The notes below the pieces were generated by a model that did not search any database, had not been told where the DNA came from, and saw only the letters and a program-made list of their open reading frames with translations. Positions 16,531 to 25,989 of a stretch of DNA of 64,000 nt are shown piece by piece. The DNA lies in the NCBI RefSeq assembly GCF_900156155.1, contig NZ_FTMD01000004.1, positions 1 through 64,000 of the forward strand, in the 5' to 3' direction. Origin of the DNA: Aromatoleum tolulyticum (GTDB lineage: Bacteria; Pseudomonadota; Gammaproteobacteria; Burkholderiales; Rhodocyclaceae). The translations under genes were made by a program, and so were the position numbers. Numbering within the stretch: position 1 is the stretch's first letter; each line of letters starts with the position of its first letter.

Positions 16531-18279
16531 ATGCGTGCCAGCCAGTATTTCATCTCCACCCTCAAGGAAGCCCCCGCCGACGCCGAGGTCGTCAGCCAGA
16601 AGCTGATGCTGCGTGCGGGCTTCATCCGCAAAGTTGCCGCCGGCATCTACAGCTACCTGCCGATCGGCCTGCGCGTGATCCGCAAGGTCGAGGAGATCGT
16701 GCGCGAAGAGATGAACCGCGCCGGCGCCCTCGAACTGACGATGCCGATGGTGCAACCCTCCGAGTTGTGGGCCGAGACCGGCCGTTGGGAGAAGATGGGC
16801 GAGGAGATGCTGCGCTTCAAGGATCGCCACGAGCGCGACTTCGCGCTGCAGCCGACCTCCGAGGAGGTGGTGACCGACATCGCGCGCCAGGAGCTGAAGA
16901 GCTACCGCCAGCTGCCGAAGAATTTCTACCAGATCCAGACCAAGTTCCGCGACGAGCGCCGTCCGCGCTTCGGCGTGATGCGCGGGCGCGAGTTCACGAT
17001 GAAGGACGCCTACTCCTTCGACCGCAACATGGACGCCGCGGGCCGCAGCTACGACGCGATGTACGCGGCGTATTGCCGCATCTTCGACCGCCTGGGCCTG
17101 ACCTACCGTGCGGTGGCGGCCGACACCGGCGCGATCGGCGGCGACCGCTCGCACGAATTCCAGGTGATCGCCGACACCGGCGAGGACGCGATCGTCTATT
17201 GCCCGGATTCGGATTACGCGGCGAACATCGAGTTGGCCGAGGCGCTGTCGCTGCTGGCGTCGCGCGCAGCGCCGACGCACGGGCTCGAGAAGACGCCGAC
17301 GCCGGGCGCGGCGACCTGCGCCGATGTGGCGAAGCTGCTCGGCCTGCCGCTCGCGACGACGGTGAAATCGCTGGTGCTGGCGACCGACGACGTCGACGAC
17401 AAGGGCCAGCCTGCCGGCGTGACGGTGTGGCTGCTGCTGGTGCGCGGCGACCACGCGCTGAACGAGGTCAAGGCGAGCAAGGTCGAGGGCCTCAAGGCAG
17501 GCTTCCGCTTCGCGACCGAGGCCGAGATCCACGAGCATTTCGGCTGCAAGCCCGGCTATCTCGGGCCGATCGGCATGAAGAAGCCGGTGAAGGTGGTCGC
17601 CGACCGCACGGTGGCGAACATGTCGGACTTCATCTGCGGCGCCAACGACGAGGATTACCACTACACCGGTGCGAACTGGGGCCGCGACCTGCCCGAACCC
17701 GACCTCGTCGCCGACCTGCGCAACGTGGTCGAGGGCGACCCGAGCCCGGACGGCAAGGGGCGCCTCGCGATCCAGCGCGGCATCGAGGTGGGCCACGTGT
17801 TCTACCTCGGCACGAAGTACTCGAAGGCGATGAACGCGACCTTCCTCGACGAGGACGGCAAGCCCAAGCATTTCGAGATGGGCTGCTACGGCATCGGCGT
17901 AACGCGCATCCTGGGCGCGGCGATCGAGCAGAACAACGACGCGCGCGGCATCATCTGGCCGGACGCGCTCGCGCCCTTCCGCATCGTGGTGTGCCCGGTG
18001 GGCTGGGGCAAATCGGAAGCGGTACGCAGCGAGGCGTTGAAGCTCTATGAAGGGCTGCTCGCCGCGGGCGTGGATGCGATCCTCGACGACCGCGACGAGC
18101 GCCCGGGCGTGATGTTCGCCGACTGGGAGCTGATCGGCGTGCCGCATCGCGTGGTGATCGGCGAGCGCGGGCTGAAGGAAGGGATGGCCGAATACCAGGG
18201 CCGGCGCGACGCGGAGGCGACCAAGGTGGCAATCGGCGATCTTGCCGGTTTCGTCGCGGCGAAGCTGCGGGGCCAATGA
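16531..18279 (+). CDS. proS: Prolyl-tRNA synthetase
   Basis: A 582-residue class II synthetase of the bacterial form, with an inserted YbaK-like editing domain in the middle (about residues 225-400) that hydrolyses Ala-tRNA-Pro. The N-terminal [13 protein letters not shown], the motif 2 region [15 protein letters not shown] and the motif 3 region GCYGIGVTR are intact. A TAAAAT -10-like box lies at 16489-16494. The stop codon overlaps a possible start of the downstream transglycosylase gene as ATGA, so the two are probably one transcript. Confidence 0.97.
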   Translation: MRASQYFISTLKEAPADAEVVSQKLMLRAGFIRKVAAGIYSYLPIGLRVIRKVEEIVREEMNRAGALELTMPMVQPSELWAETGRWEKMGEEMLRFKDRHERDFALQPTSEEVVTDIARQELKSYRQLPKNFYQIQTKFRDERRPRFGVMRGREFTMKDAYSFDRNMDAAGRSYDAMYAAYCRIFDRLGLTYRAVAADTGAIGGDRSHEFQVIADTGEDAIVYCPDSDYAANIELAEALSLLASRAAPTHGLEKTPTPGAATCADVAKLLGLPLATTVKSLVLATDDVDDKGQPAGVTVWLLLVRGDHALNEVKASKVEGLKAGFRFATEAEIHEHFGCKPGYLGPIGMKKPVKVVADRTVANMSDFICGANDEDYHYTGANWGRDLPEPDLVADLRNVVEGDPSPDGKGRLAIQRGIEVGHVFYLGTKYSKAMNATFLDEDGKPKHFEMGCYGIGVTRILGAAIEQNNDARGIIWPDALAPFRIVVCPVGWGKSEAVRSEALKLYEGLLAAGVDAILDDRDERPGVMFADWELIGVPHRVVIGERGLKEGMAEYQGRRDAEATKVAIGDLAGFVAAKLRGQ

Positions 18280-18944
18280 CTTTCGGCTATAACGGACGCA
18301 TGACACGCACGCTCCGCACGCTGCTGCGCGCCGCGCTGACAGCCGCATTGGCCGTCAGCGGCGGCGCATCGGCCGGGAACCAGATCTACGAGCCGATGGC
18401 GGCGAGCGTACGCGCCGCGCTGCATGCAGCGGTGAGCGATGCGGGGGCGCCGGAGCTGCTGATCGCGGATGCGGGCGAACGTGTGCGCTGGCTGGGGGAG
18501 ATGTCGCGCCGCCTGGAGAAGCGCATCCCCGACCGCGCTTATCGCGAGGACCTGCTGACCTCGGTGCATTACGAGGCGACCCGCGCGGGGCTCGACCCGC
18601 AGCTCGTCCTCGGCCTGATCCAGGTAGAGAGCGGTTTCCGCAAGTACGCGGTGTCGAGCGCCGGCGCGCGCGGCTACATGCAGGTGATGCCGTTCTGGAT
18701 CAGGACGATAGGCGGGGCGGACGACAATCTCTTCCACCTGCGCACGAACCTGCGTTACGGCTGCACGATCCTGCGCCACTACCTCGACGTCGAGAAGGGC
18801 GACCTGTTCCGGGCGCTGGGACGCTACAACGGCAGCCTCGGCCGCCCCGAATATCCGAACATGGTGCGCGCGGCGTGGGAGCGCCACTGGAGCTACCAGC
18901 CGCTGACGCTCGCCGTGACGGAGGCACGCGGCCAGACAAACTGA
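18276..18944 (+). CDS. Lytic transglycosylase, SLT domain
   Basis: A 222-residue exported murein-cleaving enzyme. After a signal peptide ending near GGASA, the catalytic domain shows the SLT signature [13 protein letters not shown] with the catalytic glutamate near residue 117, followed by [10 protein letters not shown] and [11 protein letters not shown]. Two starts are possible: 18276, which overlaps the proS stop as ATGA, and 18300, which gives a shorter, more conventional signal peptide ([18 protein letters not shown]). Neither has a strong ribosome-binding site. I keep the longer form for the overlap. Confidence 0.92.
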   Translation: MTFGYNGRMTRTLRTLLRAALTAALAVSGGASAGNQIYEPMAASVRAALHAAVSDAGAPELLIADAGERVRWLGEMSRRLEKRIPDRAYREDLLTSVHYEATRAGLDPQLVLGLIQVESGFRKYAVSSAGARGYMQVMPFWIRTIGGADDNLFHLRTNLRYGCTILRHYLDVEKGDLFRALGRYNGSLGRPEYPNMVRAAWERHWSYQPLTLAVTEARGQTN

Positions 18945-18974
18945 GCCGCCCAATCTTCAGACGCGGGAACCGAC

Positions 18975-19340
18975 ATGGAACACCGACTGTTTCGCCGCCG
19001 ATCGATCTCGATTTCGTTTCGCGTGTACGACGCGGAAACGGGCAAATTCATTGGGCGCATCGGCGACATCAGCAAGGGCGGCCTGCTCGTGTACGGCCCC
19101 AGCAAACTGCTGACAGGCCAGCTGTACCGCCTGCGCATCGACCTGCCCGACGATCACGGCAAAGGCCGCAGCGTGGTGTTGCCGGCCAAGGCGATGTGGT
19201 CGGGCTACGATACCAACCCGGATTTCTGCAGCACGGGCTTCCGCCTGTTCGAACTGGACCGCCCCGAAAACGAGGCGGCGCTGAAATCGATGCTGTCGCG
19301 CTTCACGGTCGGCTTCGACGACGAAGACGGCGACAATTGA
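18975..19340 (+). CDS. PilZ-domain protein, c-di-GMP receptor candidate
   Basis: A 121-residue single-domain cytoplasmic protein. The PilZ binding elements are visible: the RRRSISISFR segment at residues 7-16 for the RxxxR motif and GDISKGGLLVYG near residue 31 for the (D/N)xSxxG motif. Such proteins bind cyclic-di-GMP and relay it to motility, adhesion or envelope functions. It follows the transglycosylase by 30 bases and is convergent with bactofilin. The GGDEF-EAL enzyme at 164-3154 is the only c-di-GMP enzyme in the window. Confidence 0.9.
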   Translation: MEHRLFRRRSISISFRVYDAETGKFIGRIGDISKGGLLVYGPSKLLTGQLYRLRIDLPDDHGKGRSVVLPAKAMWSGYDTNPDFCSTGFRLFELDRPENEAALKSMLSRFTVGFDDEDGDN

Positions 19341-19404
19341 AGAACGACCGGCAGCCGGCCTCGTCGGAGGTCGGCCGCCGCTTCCCGGACCGCAGAAGAA
19401 TCGC

Positions 19405-20049
19405 TCAGGCGCCGACGGCAACCTTCACGTTGGGCTCGTCGCGCCCGACCGCGCGCACGGTTTCGCGTCCGGAATCCTTGGCGTCCTTGGCATTGGCCAG
19501 CGACTGGACGTCACCGGAAATCTCGCCGCCTTCCTCGATCAGGATCTTGCCGTAGCGGATCTTGCCGCTGACCCGGCCGGTCGAGTGGATGATCAGCTGG
19601 CTGCGGGCGGTCAGCTCACCTTCAAAACGGCCGCGCACTTCGGCGACATCGATGCCGACGGTACCGGCAAACGAGCCGTTTTCGGCGATGCGGATCACGC
19701 GGCTGTCCATTGTCGCCTCGACACGACCTTCCACGACCAGGGTGTCGCAGTCGAGGATCTCGGCGCCCTTCAGCTTGACGTCCGGTCCGACGATCAGGCG
19801 GCTGCCGGTGTCCTGGGGGGTGTCGTCGATCGCGGCGGCCGCGACGCTCGCGGACGCAAGCGCCTTGTCGTCAGCGGCCGGAGAGGAGTCGCTGGACGAC
19901 GCCGGCAGTTCGGTCGAACTGCGCGACAGGCTTGCACCGGAGGACGCCGCCCCCGTGGTCAGACTGCCCGACGGAGACCGCGTTGTGCCGTTGTTGCGCG
20001 AAGCCGGGGTATCTGGAACCTTGGGGAACAGGGCGGGTTTGTTGAACAT
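19405..20049 (-). CDS. Bactofilin (polymer-forming cytoskeletal protein)
   Basis: A 214-residue protein. The first 80 residues are a disordered Ser/Ala/Thr-rich arm. The bactofilin beta-helix runs from about 83 to 190, with repeated hydrophobic-glycine turns such as LIVGPDVKLKG, LVVEGRVEA, GSFAGTVGIDVAEVRG and KILIEEGGEISG. Bactofilins form filaments at the membrane that position cell-wall or polar machinery. AAGGAGAGACC precedes the ATG. A sigma54-type promoter with upstream QseF/GlrR-like dyads lies in the 332-base gap before it, suggesting control by the adjacent QseEGF system. Confidence 0.92.
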   Translation of the reverse strand: MFNKPALFPKVPDTPASRNNGTTRSPSGSLTTGAASSGASLSRSSTELPASSSDSSPAADDKALASASVAAAAIDDTPQDTGSRLIVGPDVKLKGAEILDCDTLVVEGRVEATMDSRVIRIAENGSFAGTVGIDVAEVRGRFEGELTARSQLIIHSTGRVSGKIRYGKILIEEGGEISGDVQSLANAKDAKDSGRETVRAVGRDEPNVKVAVGA

Positions 20050-20111
20050 GGTCTCTCCTTGAATCCGTAAACGTTTCCGGGCCGACGATCATCGCCCCCG
20101 TGTGCCGCCCT

Positions 20112-20127
20112 AGCATGTGCCATGCCA
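20112..20127 (-). promoter_or_regulatory. Sigma54 -24/-12 promoter of the bactofilin gene
   Basis: The minus strand reads TGGCATGGCACATGCT. This fits TGGCAYR-N4-TTGCW at all but one base and has the obligatory GG-N10-GC spacing. Transcription would start near 20101, giving a leader of about 50 bases before the bactofilin ATG. Confidence 0.65.
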
Positions 20128-20199
20128 CCAATCCAAACCCATGAATTTATTGGATTTATTCTCAGGCGATGGAAGATCGGGCGGCGCAGACGGGATTTC

Positions 20200-20217
20200 T
20201 GTCGCCGCCCGGCGACA
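20200..20217. promoter_or_regulatory. QseF/GlrR-type box, perfect
   Basis: TGTC-N10-GACA is matched exactly, within a longer dyad CTGTCGCC-GCCC-GGCGACAG. Its centre is about 108 bases upstream of the predicted bactofilin start of transcription, in the normal range for a sigma54 enhancer. Confidence 0.6.
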
Positions 20218-20266
20218 GGTCTGGCGACACAAATACTCATCACATTGATTTTGTTGATTTTTCGCG

Positions 20267-20284
20267 CGTCGCCGGGAGGCGACA
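20267..20284. promoter_or_regulatory. QseF/GlrR-type box, one mismatch
   Basis: CGTC-N10-GACA, again a full dyad (GTCGCC-GGGA-GGCGAC) with the same arms as the site at 20200. The two centres are 67 bases apart. The remainder of the 20050-20381 gap holds nothing else I can name apart from the promoter of the kinase gene, which I could not locate. Confidence 0.55.
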
Positions 20285-20381
20285 CGGAAATCGTTCAGAA
20301 ACACCGCCTTGCACTTGCTTACGACGCGGACGTTCGGTCGCCACCTACACTGTCGCGCTGGTTTACGAAGATCCTCCAGTC

Positions 20382-21785
20382 ATGTCGCGCCTTTCCTTCA
20401 GTCATTCGCTGCTTGCCAGCTTCCTGCTCGTTGCGGCGATCCTGGGCGCCACCGCGCTGGGGGGGCTGATCACGCTGGAGGAATTCGCGACGCGACACCG
20501 CGAGAGCGTCGGCGATGCGCTGAAGTATTCCAGTGCGGTACAGCAGCTGGGTGAACGCAGTGTCGACATGGAACGCAGCGCGCGCCAGTTCCTCGTCCTG
20601 AAGGATCCGCTGCTGCGTGAACGCTTCGAGCAGGCACGCGGCGAGTCGCTGACCGCGCTGCGAACGATCGCGGCGCTGCATGCGCCGAGCGTGAGTGCGC
20701 TGGTCGACGAATGGCGCACGGCGGCCGAGGCGGCCGGGGCGGCTCTTGCCGAGGGCGGCCCGGCTGAATCGGCCACGGACGCACTGAGCCGGGTGCCGCC
20801 GCTGAACGAGCAGCTCGCCGGCGAGGTGCAGGCGCAGCTTGGCCAGCAGAGCCAGGCGCTGCTCGAAAAGCTCGACGCGAACCGCGGCAGGCTGGCCTGG
20901 CATGTGCTCGCCGCGATCATCGCCGCCTGCACCTTCGCTGCCCTCACGGGCTGGTGGCTGCTGCGCCCGATCAACCGCCTCGAGGCCGCGATCGAGGCAC
21001 TGGGCGAGAGCCGCTTCGACGAGCAGGTGGCGATTCCCGGCCCGGCCGACCTGCGCCGCGTCGGCCGCCGTCTGGACTGGCTGCGTCTGCGGCTGGCTGA
21101 TTTCGAGGCGAACCGCAATCGCGTGCTGCGCCACGTGTCGCATGAACTGAAGACGCCGCTCGCGTCGGTGCGCGAAGGGATTGCGCTGCTCGAAGACGGC
21201 GTGGTCGGCGAGCTGAGCGTCGAACAGCGCGAGGTCGTCGCGATCCTGCAGCACAACATACGTGAGCTGCAGGAGCGCATCGAGGATCTGCTGGGTTACA
21301 ACGCCGCCGTGTTCCACGCGCGCAACCTGCGCCGGCGCCCGGTGATGCTGAGGGCGCTGGCCGAATCGGTCATCGCCGAACAGCAGTTGCCGATCCAGAC
21401 GCGCAACCTGAAGGTCGTGCTGCACGGCGAACCGCCACCGTTCAGCGCCGACCCCGACAAGTTGCGCATCGTGCTGGCGAACCTGCTCGCGAACGCGGTG
21501 TCCTTCAGCCCCCGCGGCGGCGAGATCCGCGTGACGCTGAGCACGCACCCCGGCTGGGTGCGCGTCGACTGCCTCGACCAGGGGCCCGGCGCCGCCGCGG
21601 AGGAGGCCGAACGCATCTTCGACCCGTTCTTCCAGGGCTCGCGGCAGCCGGAGGAGCCGCGCCACGGCAGCGGACTCGGGTTGTCGATCGTGCGCGAGTT
21701 CGTCGTCGCCCACGGTGGACGCGTCGGACTGCAGCCGTCGGCAAGAGGTGCCTATTTCAGGATCGAACTTCCGAATGAGCGTTGA
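20382..21785 (+). CDS. qseE: Sensor histidine kinase, QseE/GlrK type
   Basis: A 467-residue inner-membrane kinase. Transmembrane segments near 8-30 and 176-200 flank a helical periplasmic part; a HAMP-like linker follows. The phosphorylated histidine is near residue 254 in HVSHELKTPL. ATP-binding boxes appear as LANLLANAVSFSP and HGSGLGLSI. Gene order (kinase, lipoprotein, sigma54 activator) matches qseE-qseG-qseF of enterobacteria, which senses envelope stress. The ATG at 20382 has no strong ribosome-binding site. The 3' end overlaps the lipoprotein start by 11 bases. Confidence 0.9.
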   Translation: MSRLSFSHSLLASFLLVAAILGATALGGLITLEEFATRHRESVGDALKYSSAVQQLGERSVDMERSARQFLVLKDPLLRERFEQARGESLTALRTIAALHAPSVSALVDEWRTAAEAAGAALAEGGPAESATDALSRVPPLNEQLAGEVQAQLGQQSQALLEKLDANRGRLAWHVLAAIIAACTFAALTGWWLLRPINRLEAAIEALGESRFDEQVAIPGPADLRRVGRRLDWLRLRLADFEANRNRVLRHVSHELKTPLASVREGIALLEDGVVGELSVEQREVVAILQHNIRELQERIEDLLGYNAAVFHARNLRRRPVMLRALAESVIAEQQLPIQTRNLKVVLHGEPPPFSADPDKLRIVLANLLANAVSFSPRGGEIRVTLSTHPGWVRVDCLDQGPGAAAEEAERIFDPFFQGSRQPEEPRHGSGLGLSIVREFVVAHGGRVGLQPSARGAYFRIELPNER

Positions 21786-22428
21786 CTTCACCCACGACCG
21801 GCCGCCCGTCTGCAGCGCTGCGTCACGCTACGAACGCAGGGCCGTTGCCGGCCTTGCACTGGCGCTCGCGGCGGTCCTGAGCGGCTGCGCGAACGTGCGC
21901 AGCGCAACGGCCGAGCTGCCCGCCCTGCCGCAGATGCCGCCCCTGCTCAGCAACGCCAATACGCCGGTGCGGAATGCCCTCGCCTACCACGAAACGATTC
22001 GCGGCCTGAACACCGCCGAACTCGCGCGCGAACGCTCGGCGCTGTCGGGCGCGGGCAACGCCCCCCTCGCGCAGATGAAGCAGGCCATGCTGCTGAGCCA
22101 TCCGCAGGGAAACAACAACCTGCAGCGTGCGCAGTCGCTGCTGGAGGCGATCAACGGGTCGGAAAAGGCCGACGCCGTGGCGCTGCAACCGCTCGCGCGC
22201 CTGCTGGCCGAGCAGCTGCAGGAACGCGTGCGCCTGGAGAACACCGCCGAACGCCTTACGCAGCAGCTCGAACGAACCGGACAGCAGCTCAAGGATGCCC
22301 AGAAACAGAGCGACCAGCTTCAGGAGAAGCTCGACGCATTGACCGAAATCGAACGCACGCTGCCGGCGCGCCCGTCCACGCCGACGCCGCCGCTACCGTC
22401 ATCGCGGGAAAGGAGAAACGATAAATGA
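21775..22428 (+). CDS. qseG: QseG-like outer-membrane lipoprotein
   Basis: A 217-residue lipoprotein. The N-terminal region is unusually long (about 30 residues), then a hydrophobic stretch leads to a lipobox ending LSGC near residue 39. The C-terminal half is a predicted coiled coil (residues about 140-195, Gln/Glu/Leu rich), and the tail is proline-rich. It overlaps the kinase gene upstream and the response-regulator gene downstream (ATGA). In enterobacteria QseG interacts with the kinase and activates it. Sequence similarity was judged by architecture and position, not by alignment. Confidence 0.75.
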   Translation: MSVDFTHDRPPVCSAASRYERRAVAGLALALAAVLSGCANVRSATAELPALPQMPPLLSNANTPVRNALAYHETIRGLNTAELARERSALSGAGNAPLAQMKQAMLLSHPQGNNNLQRAQSLLEAINGSEKADAVALQPLARLLAEQLQERVRLENTAERLTQQLERTGQQLKDAQKQSDQLQEKLDALTEIERTLPARPSTPTPPLPSSRERRNDK

Positions 22429-23858
22429 CGACGCGCCCGAGCACTACAAGCGACGCAAGGACGGCGCAGGACGGTGCCCATCTGCTGCTCGTCGACGACG
22501 ACACCGACCTGCTGCGGCTGCTGTCGATGCGCCTGCGCGCGAGCGGCTATCGCGTCCGCACGGCCGAAAGCGCCGAGTCCGCGCTGGCCTGCCTGGCGGT
22601 GGAACGCTTCGGCCTGGTGTTGAGCGACGTGCGCCTGCCCGACCGCGACGGACTGCTGCTGTTCGAGGAGATCCGCCAGACCTGGCCGGCCCTGCCGGTG
22701 ATCCTGCTGACCGCCCATGGCACCATCCCGGACGCGGTAGAGGCGACCTCGCGCGGCGTGTTCGGCTATCTGACCAAGCCGTTCGACAGCAAGGCGCTGC
22801 TCGGCAAGATCGCGCAGGCACTGCAGATCGGCGGCACGCCTCGCGCCTGCGAGGAGGGCACGGCGGCCACCGGCTGGCGCGACGCGATCATCAGCCACAG
22901 CAGCCGCATGGCGACGGTGCTGGACGAGGCCCAACTCGTCGCCGCCTCCGACGCCAGCGTGCTGATACGCGGCGACAGCGGCACCGGCAAGGAGCTGCTG
23001 GCGCGCGCAATCCACGATGCCAGCCCGCGCGCGGCCCGGCCCTTCATCGCGATCAACTGCGGCGCGATTCCGGAACAACTGCTCGAATCCGAACTCTTCG
23101 GCCATGTGAAGGGCGCGTTCACCGGCGCGGCGAGCGCGCACACGGGCCTGTTCCAGGCCGCGGACGGCGGCACGGTGTTCCTCGACGAGATCGGCGACAT
23201 GCCGCTCGCACTGCAGGTGAAGCTGCTGCGGGTGCTGCAGGAGCGGGCGGTGCGTCCGGTCGGCGCGAGCCGCGCGCAGGCGATCGACGTGCGCATTCTC
23301 TCTGCGACCCACCGCGATCTCGAAGCGGCGCTGGTCGCCGGAACATTCCGCGAGGACCTGTTCTATCGCCTGAACGTCGTCGGCCTGAATCTGCCGACGC
23401 TGGACGAACGGCGCGAGGACATCCCGCTGCTGGCGAACCACTTCCTGCGGGGCCTCGCACGCAAGTACCAGAAGCGGCTGCGCGGCTTCGCGCCGGAGGC
23501 GCTCGAGGCGCTGACCACCGCGGCCTGGCCGGGCAATATCCGCCAGCTGCAGAACGTCGTGGAACAGGCCAGTGCGCTGGCGACGATGCCGCTGATCCCC
23601 CTTGCCCTGGTCGAGCGCGCGCTACGCGGGCCGAGCCTGGAGGCGCTGAGCTACGCCGAAGCGAAAATGCGCTTCGAGCGCAACTACCTGATCCAGCTGT
23701 TGAAGCTCACCGACGGCAACGTGTCCGACGCAGCCCGCCTCGCGGACCGTAACCGCACCGAGTTCTACCGCCTGCTGCAGCGGCACTCGCTGACACCCAG
23801 CCTGTTCCGCGGCGAGAGCGCCGACGTCGCCCGCGAGCGACAGCAGGAACTCCACTGA
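22425..23858 (+). CDS. qseF: Sigma54-dependent response regulator, QseF/GlrR type
   Basis: A 477-residue NtrC-family activator. The receiver domain (about 20-135) has its phospho-aspartate in [10 protein letters not shown] near residue 67. The AAA+ domain (about 155-385) shows Walker A GDSGTGKE near 184, the sigma54-contact loop GAFTGA near 230 and Walker [12 protein letters not shown] Fis-type helix-turn-helix closes the protein ([19 protein letters not shown]). All functional motifs are intact. It is expected to bind TGTC-N10-GACA sites; three such sites lie in this window, on both sides of the operon. Confidence 0.93.
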   Translation: MTTRPSTTSDARTAQDGAHLLLVDDDTDLLRLLSMRLRASGYRVRTAESAESALACLAVERFGLVLSDVRLPDRDGLLLFEEIRQTWPALPVILLTAHGTIPDAVEATSRGVFGYLTKPFDSKALLGKIAQALQIGGTPRACEEGTAATGWRDAIISHSSRMATVLDEAQLVAASDASVLIRGDSGTGKELLARAIHDASPRAARPFIAINCGAIPEQLLESELFGHVKGAFTGAASAHTGLFQAADGGTVFLDEIGDMPLALQVKLLRVLQERAVRPVGASRAQAIDVRILSATHRDLEAALVAGTFREDLFYRLNVVGLNLPTLDERREDIPLLANHFLRGLARKYQKRLRGFAPEALEALTTAAWPGNIRQLQNVVEQASALATMPLIPLALVERALRGPSLEALSYAEAKMRFERNYLIQLLKLTDGNVSDAARLADRNRTEFYRLLQRHSLTPSLFRGESADVARERQQELH

Positions 23859-23888
23859 ATCAGGGACTTGCATCACACCGCCGATGGC

Positions 23889-23906
23889 CGTCGGGGAATA
23901 ACGACA
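23889..23906. promoter_or_regulatory. QseF/GlrR-type box upstream of the BON gene
   Basis: CGTC-N10-GACA, one mismatch from consensus and identical in its defined bases to the site at 20267. Its centre lies about 131 bases upstream of the start predicted from the sigma54 promoter at 24003. Confidence 0.5.
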
Positions 23907-24002
23907 CTTTTCGGCCCCAACCGGCACCGCGTACGCCGCGCAGATGTCGAAATGCGCCGGTCACCCCGGCCGGCCCGCCTCCGCAAGGGCCTTGACGGGA
24001 GC

Positions 24003-24018
24003 TGGCACGCCGCCTGCT
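24003..24018 (+). promoter_or_regulatory. Sigma54 -24/-12 promoter of the BON gene
   Basis: TGGCACGCCGCCTGCT matches TGGCACG-N4-TTGCW with one mismatch and has GG-N10-GC spacing. It lies outside any coding frame, 70 bases before the BON start codon. Confidence 0.65.
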
Positions 24019-24087
24019 GTAAGAAGAGCGAAGCGCGTCCCCAACCGCGCGCGCAGCTACATGACTCTTCGCAGAAGGAGCCCCGAC

Positions 24088-24429
24088 GTGATTACCCGCA
24101 AGAACATCGTTTCCCTACTCACCACCAGCGCAATCGCATTCTGTATCGGCGCGCCGGCGCGGGCGGACGGCCTCGTGGCGGTGGCTCAGGCGACAGCCGC
24201 CATGGCACGCGACGAACACGATCACAACCTCCAGCGCGAGATCAAGACGGCGATCGGCGCGGACCCCGAACTGGACACCGCGCACATCGCGGTGTCGGCG
24301 CATGCGGGGCGCGTGACGCTGGCCGGCGTCGTGGTCAACGAGGAGCAGCGCGCCCGCGCCCAGCGTACGGTGCTGAACGTGCGCGGAGTGCGTCTGGTCG
24401 AGAACGCGCTGGAGCTGACGGAACGCTGA
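24088..24429 (+). CDS. Periplasmic BON-domain protein
   Basis: A 113-residue exported protein. The signal peptide (ITRKNIVSLLTTSAIAFCIG) is cleaved near APARA. A single BON domain occupies about 48-112, with the typical IKTAIGADPELDTAHI opening, a central GRVTLAGVV and a closing GVRLVENAL. BON proteins bind membranes or other envelope proteins and are often stress-induced, like OsmY. The GTG start is chosen because AAGGAG sits seven bases ahead; an ATG at 24061 lies upstream of that site. Probably controlled by sigma54 and QseF. Confidence 0.88.
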   Translation: MITRKNIVSLLTTSAIAFCIGAPARADGLVAVAQATAAMARDEHDHNLQREIKTAIGADPELDTAHIAVSAHAGRVTLAGVVVNEEQRARAQRTVLNVRGVRLVENALELTER

Positions 24430-24468
24430 ACCGTCGACGCGCCGCCAATACCGGGGTCCCCCGCCCGC

Positions 24469-25914
24469 TCAGGCGGTGCCGCCGACGGTCAACCCGTCGA
24501 GTCGCAGCGTGGGCTGGCCTACGCCTACCGGGACGCTCTGGCCGTCCTTGCCGCAGGTGCCGACACCCGGGTCGAGCGCCATGTCGTTGCCGATCATCGA
24601 CACGCGCGTGAGCGCATCCGGGCCGTTGCCGATCAGCGTCGCGCCCTTCACCGGGCGGGTGACCTTGCCGTTTTCGATCAGGTAGGCCTCGGCGGTCGAG
24701 AACACGAACTTGCCGGAGGTGATGTCGACCTGGCCGCCGCCGAAATTCACCGCGTACAGGCCCTTCTTCACCGACTTGATGATCTCTTCGGGGGCCTTGT
24801 CGCCGTTCAGCATGTAGGTGTTTGTCATGCGCGGCAGCGGCAGGTGGGCGAAGGATTCGCGCCGGCCGTTGCCGGTGGGCTTCACGCCCATCAGGCGGGC
24901 GTTCATCGTGTCCTGCATGTAGGCGGTGAGGATGCCGTCCTCGATCAGCACCGTGCGCTCGGTCGGATTGCCCTCGTCGTCGATGGTCAGGGAACCGCGA
25001 CGGTCCGGTAGCGTGCCGTCGTCGACGACCGTGACGCCCTTCGCCGCGACCTGCTGGCCCATGCGTCCGGAGAAGGCCGAGCTGCCCTTGCGGTTGAAGT
25101 CGCCCTCGAGGCCGTGGCCGATCGCCTCGTGCAGCAGGATGCCCGGCCAGCCGGGGCCGAGCACGACGCTCATCGTGCCGGCCGGCGCAGGGCCGGCCGC
25201 GAGGTTGGTGCGCGCCTGATGCACCGCCGCGCGCGCGTATTCCTGCAGGCGCCCGTCGTCGAAGTAGCTGTAGTCGAAGCGCCCGCCGCCGCCGGCACTG
25301 CCCTGCTCGCGGTGGCCCTTGTCTTCCATGATCACGGTGACCGACACGCGCACCAGCGGGCGTACGTCGGCTGCCATGTGGCCGTCGCTGCGCGCGACGA
25401 GCACGACTTCCCAGGAGCCGGCGATGTGCGCCATGACCTGCGTGACGCGCGGGTCCTCGCCGCGCGCGAAGCCTTCGAGGCGCTCGAGGAGCTTCACCTT
25501 GGCGGTGTCGTCGAGCGAGGCGAGCGGGTCCTCGCCGCGGTACAGGCGCGACTTGCCGGCATGCGGGGCGATCGCGACGCTGCGCCGGCCGCCCGCCTCG
25601 GCGATCGCGCGCGTCGCTTCGGCGGCCGCGGTAAGGGCGGGCAGCGAGATGTCGTCGGAGTAGGCGAAGGCGGTCTTCTCGCCGCTGATCGCGCGCACGC
25701 CCACGCCCTGCTCGATGTTGAAGCTGCCCGACTTGACGATGCCTTCCTCGAGACTCCAGCCCTCCGAACGGTGGTACTGGAAGTACAGGTCGGCGTAGTC
25801 GAGGCGATGGCGCATCAGCTTGCGGAACACCTTCTCGAGTTCCGCCTCGCCCAGATCGTAGGGGTTGAGGAGGTAGCGGTCGGCGACCTTGAGGGGGTTC
25901 TGTGCTCGGCTCAT
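24469..25914 (-). CDS. tldD: Metalloprotease TldD
   Basis: A 481-residue subunit of the TldD/TldE zinc protease, which degrades unfolded peptides and matures some ribosomally made peptides. The zinc-binding HEAIGH lies near residue 259, and the C-terminal part has [18 protein letters not shown]. Its partner PmbA/TldE is also in this window, at 54093, about 28 kb away. No peptide-antibiotic precursor was seen beside either gene. It lies downstream of the nitrilase-family gene on the same strand with a 75-base gap. Confidence 0.96.
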   Translation of the reverse strand: MSRAQNPLKVADRYLLNPYDLGEAELEKVFRKLMRHRLDYADLYFQYHRSEGWSLEEGIVKSGSFNIEQGVGVRAISGEKTAFAYSDDISLPALTAAAEATRAIAEAGGRRSVAIAPHAGKSRLYRGEDPLASLDDTAKVKLLERLEGFARGEDPRVTQVMAHIAGSWEVVLVARSDGHMAADVRPLVRVSVTVIMEDKGHREQGSAGGGGRFDYSYFDDGRLQEYARAAVHQARTNLAAGPAPAGTMSVVLGPGWPGILLHEAIGHGLEGDFNRKGSSAFSGRMGQQVAAKGVTVVDDGTLPDRRGSLTIDDEGNPTERTVLIEDGILTAYMQDTMNARLMGVKPTGNGRRESFAHLPLPRMTNTYMLNGDKAPEEIIKSVKKGLYAVNFGGGQVDITSGKFVFSTAEAYLIENGKVTRPVKGATLIGNGPDALTRVSMIGNDMALDPGVGTCGKDGQSVPVGVGQPTLRLDGLTVGGTA

Positions 25915-25989
25915 TGTTCGTCCAGGTTGGGGAGGTCCGGTCCGTTCGACACGGACAACGCGAATAAGGTCAAAAGGTCGGTGCTGTCG

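Noticed and set aside
20320-20345. A rightward GG-N10-GC pair upstream of qseE as a sigma54 promoter for the two-component operon
   Set aside because: Apart from the dinucleotides it matches the -24 and -12 consensus poorly, unlike the leftward site before bactofilin.
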